From Bdellovibrionales bacterium (lineage in GTDB: Bacteria > Bdellovibrionota > UBA1018), in assembly GCA_016786465.1 (NCBI GenBank), contig JAEUWC010000019.1:89905-153904 (forward strand): a DNA stretch of 64,000 bases, given 5' to 3'. The position numbers and the translations under genes were made by a program. The notes below the pieces were generated by a model that worked only from the letters and a program-made list of their open reading frames with translations, was not told the origin of the DNA and ran no database searches. Shown piece by piece: positions 8,856 through 16,196 of this stretch (the stretch's first letter is position 1; every line of letters begins with the position of its first letter).

Positions 8856-9875
8856 ATGATTCGATCTCTATTTCTTGCGCTGAGTCTACCGATCTTGATC
8901 TTAACCGCCGTCTATCTGATCGAGCGTCCGGGGCTAGAGCACCCCTTTGGAAAAGCAACCGACGCAAAAACGGAAGCGGTCGATGTCGAGGATCTGAAAA
9001 CAGCTTCGGTTCGCAAGAAAACAAAGAAGCGTCAGGAAGAGCGCGCGGAAACGGTCATCGAAAAGAAGGCTGAAACGCCGGCCCCTGTGTTGAGCGATGC
9101 TCAGTACGAAACAAAGGTCGAAGACGCTGGCGAAACGCTTTCGTTAATATCAATGCGTCTTTACGGAACTTCAAAACGCTGGAAAGAAATTGCCGAAACA
9201 AACGGCATGCAACCGCCTTATGCCGTCAAAGTCGGGCAGGTCTTGCGCCTAACTTCTGCGCCCACACTGGATGAATTTCAGGGCCGAATTGAAATTTTGA
9301 AGCACTATCGAAAAAAGTTCGGATTGGCGCTTGAAGGGGCCGATTACGATCGCGCAGTTCAAACGATGGCGAAATCGTACGGCAAGACGGTCCCAGTCCG
9401 TAGGATCGCTTCCACCGCACCCGTCGTGAAAACGCCTGAAATCAAGCCTGAAGCGGTCCTGCCAGTTGCGAAGGCCGAAATTCAGACTGAACCAAAAAAG
9501 GCAGATCTTGATGAAGAAAAACGAAAGGTCGACGAAGCTTTCGAAAAAGAAGGCCTGACCTACCTGAAGGAAAAGAAGTGGAAAAACGCGATCGCGCATT
9601 TTGCCAAACGAAAAGACGGGTTCCTTAAGGCACCCAATGACAACGAAGTGATTTGGTATTCGGGATCGCTTGCCGAGGTCGTTTTTCAGCGCTTAAATCT
9701 GAGGAAAGAAATCGAAGGCAGAAATCCTGCGGAAGCAAAAAAAGAACGCGGAGCCATTCATGGCTGGGTCGCTGAATGGTCAGACCACTTGGTCTGCTTC
9801 AACGTCCCTACCGGCGAAAAGCGCAAAGACGGCTTTGGTTACCGCTGCATCGGCGTGAAGTCTGCGAAAAACTAA
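8856..9875 (+). CDS. Exported or anchored LysM-domain protein
   Basis: 339 residues. Residues 3-22 form an N-terminal TM helix or signal sequence. Residues 30-80 are a charged Lys/Glu linker. A LysM domain lies at about 84-132 (GETLSLISMRLYGTSKRWKEIA, IxLP-like VGQVLRL end), indicating peptidoglycan binding in the periplasm. After another linker (140-215) comes an alpha-helical, TPR-like stretch (LDEEKRKVDEAF to IAHFAKRKDGF), and the chain ends in GYRCIGVK. A shorter paralogue at 43962-44759 shares the LysM and the YRCxGxK end. It converges with the peptidase gene, overlapping by four bases. Confidence 0.8.
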   Translation: MIRSLFLALSLPILILTAVYLIERPGLEHPFGKATDAKTEAVDVEDLKTASVRKKTKKRQEERAETVIEKKAETPAPVLSDAQYETKVEDAGETLSLISMRLYGTSKRWKEIAETNGMQPPYAVKVGQVLRLTSAPTLDEFQGRIEILKHYRKKFGLALEGADYDRAVQTMAKSYGKTVPVRRIASTAPVVKTPEIKPEAVLPVAKAEIQTEPKKADLDEEKRKVDEAFEKEGLTYLKEKKWKNAIAHFAKRKDGFLKAPNDNEVIWYSGSLAEVVFQRLNLRKEIEGRNPAEAKKERGAIHGWVAEWSDHLVCFNVPTGEKRKDGFGYRCIGVKSAKN

Positions 9876-11569
9876 GCGCGGATCGCGTTTTGAGCATAAT
9901 CCGCAAGCTTTTGGACTAGCGATTCCTGAAAAGGCGATTCCAGTCCAGCTGACTTAAAGATATCCAGCACACTTTTTTGTCCGCCCAGACGGCAAAGCGC
10001 CAAATAGCTGCTTAAAGCTTGGGTTGCGTCCCTTTCTTCAAGCATCGCCAGCTGCATCGCCCCCATTTCAGCGATTCCGTAGTCAATGTAGTAAAACGGC
10101 GCTGCATAGATGTGCGACTGCGCGTACCAACGCGCCCACTTCGCTTCAGGAAACTGGCTGAAGTCCCAGCCCGGCTGGAACCTGTCGAAAATCCTGCACC
10201 AGGCGTCGTCGCGATCCGACGGTGAAACCTTTGGGTTTTCGTAAACCCAGTGCTGAAATTCGTCGACAACGGCGATGTGGCAAAGAAGTTCCAACGCGTC
10301 TTTGAACTTTTCTTTCTTGAACTTGTTTTTCAGATCACCCTTGAAAAACACGTCCATGTGGCGAAGCGAAAGGTATTCCATTCCCATGGAATGAATTTCT
10401 GCGGCATCCAGCGTTGGCCAGCGCATTTCTACCCATTCAATTCCCTGCGATTCCCAGGCTTGAAACGCATGTCCCATTTCGTGCATCAATGTTCCCACAT
10501 CCGAATGGGATCCGGTCGAATTACAGAAAATCGCAACCCGCTTTTCATCAGGAAACGAAGTGCAAAAGGCCCCTGCTCTTTTTCCCGGCCGATTTTCAAG
10601 GTCGATCAGGTTTTCCTGGCGCATTTTTCGAAAATGCCCCTGAAGCACGGGTGAAAGACGACCAAAAATTTGATCCGCACAATCCAGCTGCGTCGCAACC
10701 GGCGCGGCGTCATCCGGAAAGCGAAGTGACGGAGTAAAAGACGCGTCCCAGGCATGGACTAGCGGGGTTCCCAATTCCTTGGCCTGCGCTTCACGAAGCT
10801 TTTTGACCAAAGGGACAATCAACCTTTCTACATTCGAGCGAAACTGCTTGGATTCAGCCTGGCCATAGTCGGTTCGGCTCATTCCTGCATAGCCCAGCTT
10901 CAAGTAATTCGAATGGCCTAGGTTTTCCGCCTGTTTTTGACGGTTTTCAACCAGGCGAGCAAAGAAACCGGAAAGTTCGGCGTGGTGGTCCACGAACCAC
11001 TTTCGATACGCAAAGAAAGAATCCCGCCTTAGGTCAGCGTTTTCGGACGTTCCAAGTGATCGAGCTTTCGTCAAAGTCATCTTTTGACCTTGGACCGTCA
11101 CTTCGGCGCGGGCGACGAACTGTTCGTACTCTTTCACGATCCCGCCTTCTAGAACGCGAAGATCCACGTTCTTGGGGTCGCTGGTCATCAATTGGACATC
11201 GGCTTTCTTAAAAAAGTATTCACCCATTTCGGAAATCAATTCCGAACGAAGCTTTGAAGCCAGAAGTAGACTTCCGATTTCAAAACCCGCCTTCGAAGAA
11301 ACCGGAATAATTTTTTCCCGAAAATACTTTTCGGCCAAAACAGTGGGTTCGTGTGCGGTGTTCTTCGCCAGTTCGTAACCGACGCGGGCGTATTCGCCAG
11401 AAAGGTATGCTTCCCAATCATTCCAGCGCCTGAGTGCTTTTAAAAAAGCTTTTGCGTCTTGTGCCGCTTCGGCGGCCTTGAGTTCAGTCACCGCTTGTCG
11501 GTGCGCTCCTTCTACATGGTGGGGTTCTAGTTTCTGCGGGCGATTTGAAAGGTGATAATAGTGAGCCAT
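9872..11569 (-). CDS. M3-family oligoendopeptidase (PepF-like)
   Basis: 565 residues from ATG at 11569. Zinc motif HEMGH at 363-367 with a downstream glutamate-bearing segment (EIHSMGMEYLSL) matches M3 metallopeptidases (PepF/thimet oligopeptidase class), which hydrolyse short peptides in the cytosol; no signal peptide is seen. An upstream start (11602) would overlap the preceding gene by 31 bases. ATG at 11569 has AGGA at suitable spacing and follows the upstream stop TAA (11572-11574) by two bases, so coupling with that gene is likely. Substrate is unknown. Confidence 0.85.
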   Translation of the reverse strand: MAHYYHLSNRPQKLEPHHVEGAHRQAVTELKAAEAAQDAKAFLKALRRWNDWEAYLSGEYARVGYELAKNTAHEPTVLAEKYFREKIIPVSSKAGFEIGSLLLASKLRSELISEMGEYFFKKADVQLMTSDPKNVDLRVLEGGIVKEYEQFVARAEVTVQGQKMTLTKARSLGTSENADLRRDSFFAYRKWFVDHHAELSGFFARLVENRQKQAENLGHSNYLKLGYAGMSRTDYGQAESKQFRSNVERLIVPLVKKLREAQAKELGTPLVHAWDASFTPSLRFPDDAAPVATQLDCADQIFGRLSPVLQGHFRKMRQENLIDLENRPGKRAGAFCTSFPDEKRVAIFCNSTGSHSDVGTLMHEMGHAFQAWESQGIEWVEMRWPTLDAAEIHSMGMEYLSLRHMDVFFKGDLKNKFKKEKFKDALELLCHIAVVDEFQHWVYENPKVSPSDRDDAWCRIFDRFQPGWDFSQFPEAKWARWYAQSHIYAAPFYYIDYGIAEMGAMQLAMLEERDATQALSSYLALCRLGGQKSVLDIFKSAGLESPFQESLVQKLADYAQNAIRA

Positions 11570-11571
11570 GA

Positions 11572-12279
11572 TTATTTTCCTGAGTGAAATTGAAGTTCCC
11601 AACCCAATTCAGGGGAATAAAAGACAGACGCTTTTCCGAAGGCGGAAAGGCCTTTCATCCAATCTTCTTGTCCCGAAACTTGGGTTACTGATTTTGAAAC
11701 CGCAGTTGAAATCCGAAGCGTGGGTGAAGGTCCTATAAAGCGAATCTGAAGTTCCGAGGCTTTTGCTTGAGCAGCTTCGTCCCAAACCCAAAACAGTCCT
11801 TCGACCATTCGGCCCAACAGTTCGGCAGAATAAAACCGAGCTGGAATCATCGCATGGGCGTCTTCTTGGAACGCTTGAACTGTGATTCCGGCTTCTTTCG
11901 AAAATGGCGCTAGAAATGATACAAGATCTTCTAAAAGTTCGGAGACGGGTACGGGGTCTGACCCTTCGCCCGGGTCCTTCAATAGATTTCTTTGGCCCTT
12001 GAGCATGGCAGCTGCACGCTGCGTGGCCATCAGAATCCGTTCAAGGGACTTGTCCGCCTTGGCCGACGCTTCCTTTCCTAGGGCATCTTGCAGAATACTG
12101 GCAGACCCTTGAATCAGGGTTAAATCATTGTTCAGCTGGTGAACCAGTACGGCTGAATAGCGATCAAGGACTTTCGAACTGCCAAAGTAACTGGGCATAG
12201 CCCGATCATACTGGAACCCCGGCGGTTTGAAATGGATAGCCACAGGATTCTCTTGCGATCTCGATGGATTACCTGACAT
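11572..12279 (-). CDS. Degenerate histidine-kinase-like protein
   Basis: 235 residues from ATG at 12279; TTG at 12327 is possible but gives a non-conserved-looking tail. Residues 36-70 resemble a HisKA dimerisation helix, with VHQLNNDLTLIQG carrying a candidate phospho-accepting His47. A HATPase-like region follows but no clear N-box asparagine or GxGxG glycine box is visible, so it may not bind ATP. No TM segment or receiver gene is adjacent. It is divergent from the lipid operon, 69 bases away, and upstream of the M3 peptidase with which it probably forms an operon. It could be a pseudokinase or a histidine phosphotransfer protein. Confidence 0.55.
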   Translation of the reverse strand: MSGNPSRSQENPVAIHFKPPGFQYDRAMPSYFGSSKVLDRYSAVLVHQLNNDLTLIQGSASILQDALGKEASAKADKSLERILMATQRAAAMLKGQRNLLKDPGEGSDPVPVSELLEDLVSFLAPFSKEAGITVQAFQEDAHAMIPARFYSAELLGRMVEGLFWVWDEAAQAKASELQIRFIGPSPTLRISTAVSKSVTQVSGQEDWMKGLSAFGKASVFYSPELGWELQFHSGK

Positions 12280-12348
12280 ATAACCTATGTTAAAAGCGCA
12301 AAACTCTTTCTGGACTCGGCGCATCAAAAACAGGATAACTTCGGCGGG

Positions 12349-13410
12349 ATGAAATCGGGGTTCTACAAAGGCTTGAAAGCCGAAGTATCGGAATATTTAG
12401 AAGTTCATGGGATTCGCCCCAAAGCGGATTGGATCCTATGGACGAAGTTCCTTGTGTCTTTGGCCTGCCTGCTTGGGTCCTACTTGGCTTTGATGACTTT
12501 GGACTTAAACGCAGCCCAGGCCTGGGTCGTCGGCCTGGTCCTTTCACTTTCTATCTGCTTTTTCTTCGTCAACAGCATGCACGACATGGTTCATGGCGCT
12601 TTGACCGAAAATCGCTTCCTTCGTGATGTCTTCCCCTACATTTTGGACTGGATTGGACCCAGCAGCTTCATCTGGAGAAACAAACACAACCGTAGCCACC
12701 ACTTTCACACGAACCACCCAGGGATCGACAACGACCTAAATGTTTCGATCTTGCTTAGGTTTTCACCCCATCATCCACGAATGGCATTTCACCGATTCCA
12801 AGCGTTTTACATCACCTTGGCCTATTGCCTTCAGACCCTTTTTTGGTTTTACGTCACCGACTTTAAAAACATCCTTCGCGGAAAAATCACAAAACAAAAA
12901 CTTCTAGGACAGACTTCGGCGGAAAACTGGCTTTTCGTTATCAATAAAGGAATTCACATCACTTTAGCTTTGGTAATTCCTAGCCAAGTGCATGGATTCC
13001 AATCGGCGGCGTTGGGTTACCTGGTGGTTTATGGCCTAGCTAGCCTGCTTTTGGCGCTGATTTTTCAGGTAGCGCACGTTTTCGAGGGCGCAAAATTTCA
13101 CACCATTGAACGCTTCGAAGACCAAGATCAATGGGCGAAAAGCCAAATTGAAGGAACCTGCGTCTTCGATCCCGCGTCTAAGTTCGCACTTTGGGTGTAC
13201 GGGGGTCTAAATCTGCAAGTCGTCCACCACTTATTTCCTGAAATCGCTCACACCCATTACTACAAGATTTTTCCGATTATCCGAAAGCATTGCCAGGAAA
13301 ACGGGATCGAATTGCATTGCTTCGAAAGTTTTAGTGCCGCCTTGAAGTCCCATTATCGACAACTGCACCGACTGGGAACGGGGCAAGCCAACGGAGACCT
13401 TTATGCATAA
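12349..13410 (+). CDS. Front-end-type membrane fatty acid desaturase
   Basis: 353 residues with several TM segments. Three histidine boxes bind the di-iron centre: HDMVH (78-82), HNRSHH (113-118) and QVVHH (290-294). Glutamine in the third box is characteristic of front-end or linoleoyl-CoA-type desaturases that put a double bond between an existing one and the carboxyl end. It acts on acyl chains in the inner membrane. First gene of the nine-gene operon; the last gene is a different desaturase. Its stop overlaps the start of the HMG-CoA reductase gene by eight bases. Confidence 0.85.
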   Translation: MKSGFYKGLKAEVSEYLEVHGIRPKADWILWTKFLVSLACLLGSYLALMTLDLNAAQAWVVGLVLSLSICFFFVNSMHDMVHGALTENRFLRDVFPYILDWIGPSSFIWRNKHNRSHHFHTNHPGIDNDLNVSILLRFSPHHPRMAFHRFQAFYITLAYCLQTLFWFYVTDFKNILRGKITKQKLLGQTSAENWLFVINKGIHITLALVIPSQVHGFQSAALGYLVVYGLASLLLALIFQVAHVFEGAKFHTIERFEDQDQWAKSQIEGTCVFDPASKFALWVYGGLNLQVVHHLFPEIAHTHYYKIFPIIRKHCQENGIELHCFESFSAALKSHYRQLHRLGTGQANGDLYA

Positions 13411-15688
13411 GGAATGGACTGACTTTAAGAATCTAAAGGCTCCGGGCCGCGGACAAAGCAACGAAGAAGCGCGACTTGCAAGGGTTCAGTTTCTAGAAAA
13501 GCTAGGCAAAGCCGTGCCGGTAACAGCAAAATCCGCACTTGGCGCGAAGGATGTCAGAAGCAACATCGAATCCTTTGTGGGTGCGACACAGATCCCCGTG
13601 GGCTTGGTGGGTCCGCTGCTTTACCAAAAAGAAGATGGATCACAGGAAGCAGTGTTTAGTTTGGCAGCGACCAGTGAAGGAGCACTGATTGCCAGCATGA
13701 ATCGCGGGGCTTCGGTGATCAGTTCTTGCGGTGGATTCCGCGCCCATGTCCAAGACCAGAGGATGCTACGTGCGCCGCTATTTTGCTTTGAAGATTTGAG
13801 CCAGGCTCGAGTTTTCGCGCAGTGGATTCAGAAACAGAAAGAATTTCTTTCGCAGTACATTCGTCGTTATTCCCGTCACGCCGAACTTCTTGAAATTCGA
13901 ACCAATATCTTTGGTCGAAATGTCGAAACTAAGTTTTATTACCGAACGGGTGATGCCGCCGGACAAAACCAAACTACCATTTGCACGTGGCACAGTTGCC
14001 TTTGGATTGAAAAAGAATTCAATGAAAAGCACGCCTTTCCGATCAAAAGCTTTCTTTTGGAAGGTAACGGAGCATCCGATAAAAAAATCAGCTACGGGAC
14101 TTCGATTAACGGCCGTGGAATTCATGTCATCGCCGAAGCAATCGTGGACCGCGATGTTTTGAAGGCCAAACTGAAGGTCACGCCAGAAGAAATCATTCAC
14201 TTCTTTAACATCACCCAGCAAGTTGCGACTTCAGACGGTATGGTGGGCTACAACATCAACGTCGCCAATTCGATTGCAGCCATTTTTGCTGCCACCGGGC
14301 AAGACTTGGCCTGTGTCCACGAGTCTGCGGTTGGATTTTTTCAGATCGAAGCCCACCCCCGCGGATTGTATTTCAGCCTCAAGCTTCCGAAACTAGTCAT
14401 CGGAACTGTGGGCGGCGGAACCGGTCTACCCACGCAGCGGGAAGCTTTAGAAGTCATGGGGTGCGTTGGAAGCGGTAAGGTTTACCGAATGGCGGAAATG
14501 ATCGCCGGTTTTACACTAGGACTTGAAATATCGACCATGGCAGCAATCGCTTCTGGGCAGTTTGCATTGGCGCATGAACGTCTGGGAAGAAACCGGCCTT
14601 TGGATTCAATCAGCCTTCAAGAACTGCAAGACAGTTACTTGGCCGCCCGTCTACCCGAACTTCAACCCCGATTCGTCGATGACTTTGAAGACAAGAACGG
14701 GATTATCTTGCAGCTGGCTGATCGCCAAAACTCGAAACACATGGGACTAAGTCTTTGGCGAATCAAGGTCCAGAATCAGAATCGTCTGGCGATCTTGAAA
14801 AGTAAGCCGACTCATCCTGAAATTCTAAACGCGATGTATCGACTGACCGGGCTAATTGACCCGGCTTTGGCCAAAAGCTTTTGTCTGTATCAAGGCACCA
14901 GTGAATTTGTAGATAGCCACGTTCGGGAAACGGAAATTTATCAGGCCCTATCCAGCGCAAGATTTACAGCGATTCCAGAACTGTTTGGATCGGTGAACGA
15001 CGCTGAACGCGAAGGTCACATGATTCTGATGGAATACTTAGACGAAAGTCATTTCCGCCTGATGAATTCCGAAGCAACGCCTGAAGCCTGGACACAAACC
15101 GATGCCGAAAGATGCATTCGGTCCATTGTTGAAGCCCAAAAACTTTTGCAACCTTCCATGAGCAGCCCCTGGGTTCGACAGTTTCGCTTCGAAAGTTACG
15201 GGGACTTCTTTTCAAAAGCGATTGAAACAATGAAACAGGAAACGGGAAATGCAGTTTGGGTTTCGCTTTTTCAAGCTGCCCATCGCTATTTGGAAAAGTT
15301 TGAAGCGACCGTCCTGAAAGACGCGCCGCTCAGTGTGGTTCACAACGACTTCAATCCACGAAACGTTGCGGTATCAAAAGCGGATCAGGTCAAGATCTAT
15401 GACTGGGAACTTTCCGCCATCGACCTTCCCCATCGGGATTTTATCGAATTCGCATGCTTCACCCAGCATCCAGGCATCAACTTTAAGGCCTTGCAGCAAA
15501 CCTTCGAATCAGCCTTAGGAAATGCAAGCGCATTTCATCCGGATTCCTACAGGTATGCGTTTGCCAAGTTCTTGGTGACTCGGGTCAGCCTTTACGTTTT
15601 AGGGAATAGCTTAAGCCGCTACACTTTCTTGAAACCTTTACTTCGCGGAATCCTGCAGATTAATTCCGAGGAAAAGTATTTTGTCTAA
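13403..15688 (+). CDS. HMG-CoA reductase fused to an aminoglycoside-phosphotransferase-like kinase domain
   Basis: 761 residues. Residues 50-405 form a class I-like HMG-CoA reductase with catalytic residues retained: Glu92 in TSEGALIASMNRG, Lys in DKK (227-228), Asp301 in ATGQD, and His391 in LAHERLGRN, plus the DAAGQN (184-189) and GTVGGGT (334-340) nucleotide and dimer motifs. It should reduce HMG-CoA or a related thioester to mevalonate or a related alcohol. Residues 450-761 form a complete APH/choline-kinase-like domain: candidate ATP lysine in AILKSK, catalytic VHNDFNPRN (His647, Asp649, Asn654), and metal-binding Asp667 in IYDWEL. The fusion is not a standard mevalonate-pathway enzyme; mevalonate kinases are GHMP proteins. 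Reading overlaps both neighbours. The coupling suggests the reduced alcohol is the kinase substrate, which is inference. Confidence 0.85.
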   Translation: MHKEWTDFKNLKAPGRGQSNEEARLARVQFLEKLGKAVPVTAKSALGAKDVRSNIESFVGATQIPVGLVGPLLYQKEDGSQEAVFSLAATSEGALIASMNRGASVISSCGGFRAHVQDQRMLRAPLFCFEDLSQARVFAQWIQKQKEFLSQYIRRYSRHAELLEIRTNIFGRNVETKFYYRTGDAAGQNQTTICTWHSCLWIEKEFNEKHAFPIKSFLLEGNGASDKKISYGTSINGRGIHVIAEAIVDRDVLKAKLKVTPEEIIHFFNITQQVATSDGMVGYNINVANSIAAIFAATGQDLACVHESAVGFFQIEAHPRGLYFSLKLPKLVIGTVGGGTGLPTQREALEVMGCVGSGKVYRMAEMIAGFTLGLEISTMAAIASGQFALAHERLGRNRPLDSISLQELQDSYLAARLPELQPRFVDDFEDKNGIILQLADRQNSKHMGLSLWRIKVQNQNRLAILKSKPTHPEILNAMYRLTGLIDPALAKSFCLYQGTSEFVDSHVRETEIYQALSSARFTAIPELFGSVNDAEREGHMILMEYLDESHFRLMNSEATPEAWTQTDAERCIRSIVEAQKLLQPSMSSPWVRQFRFESYGDFFSKAIETMKQETGNAVWVSLFQAAHRYLEKFEATVLKDAPLSVVHNDFNPRNVAVSKADQVKIYDWELSAIDLPHRDFIEFACFTQHPGINFKALQQTFESALGNASAFHPDSYRYAFAKFLVTRVSLYVLGNSLSRYTFLKPLLRGILQINSEEKYFV

Positions 15689-16196
15689 ACACTTTATACT
15701 GACTTACCTTCCGCTGTTGCTGACCAATGTCCTTCACATGTGGATGGTGAAGTGGGACTGGCTTTCGCCCCTAAAGATTCCCGTCAACGAAAGGCTCTTT
15801 GGCAAGAACAAGACCTGGCGCGGTATCTTTCTAGTCGCCATCTTGAACCTGCTTTTCTTTTCAGCCGTTGCTTTGGCTTTTGGCTATTGGAACGAACTAA
15901 GCCCCGAAGCGCCTGTTCTTGGGCTGTCATTGGGATTGGCCTACAGCCTTTCAGAACTTCCGAATTCTTTTTTAAAGCGTCGCCTAGGTATTGCCCCCGG
16001 ACAGAAGTCAGGCCCTGGACTTTCCTGGAGCGTTTTTTCTGATCGCGCAGATTCCGCATTGGGCGTTTGCTGGGTTTATTGCTGGATGATGAATCTTGAC
16101 GTGACCACTGGCGCGATTCTTTTCTTCCCTGCGCTTTTGGTTCACCTTTTCTTTTCCGCAGTTTTGGTTGCTTTGAAGGTCAAGGAACAGATCTGA
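15681..16196 (+). CDS. CarS-like CDP-archaeol synthase family membrane protein
   Basis: 171 residues, about five TM helices. Motifs GKNKTWRG (41-48), LPNSFLKRRLGIAPG (93-107) and DRADS (121-125) match the CarS/DUF46 family, which transfers CMP from CTP to an unsaturated phospholipid precursor, typically archaeal geranylgeranylglyceryl phosphate. Bacterial CDP-diacylglycerol is normally made by the longer CdsA. Starts with TTG inside the end of the previous gene (eight-base overlap) behind GAGG. Acyl-modifying genes surround it, so its lipid acceptor may be an unusual one. Family match by eye; substrate open. Confidence 0.75.
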   Translation: MSKHFILTYLPLLLTNVLHMWMVKWDWLSPLKIPVNERLFGKNKTWRGIFLVAILNLLFFSAVALAFGYWNELSPEAPVLGLSLGLAYSLSELPNSFLKRRLGIAPGQKSGPGLSWSVFSDRADSALGVCWVYCWMMNLDVTTGAILFFPALLVHLFFSAVLVALKVKEQI

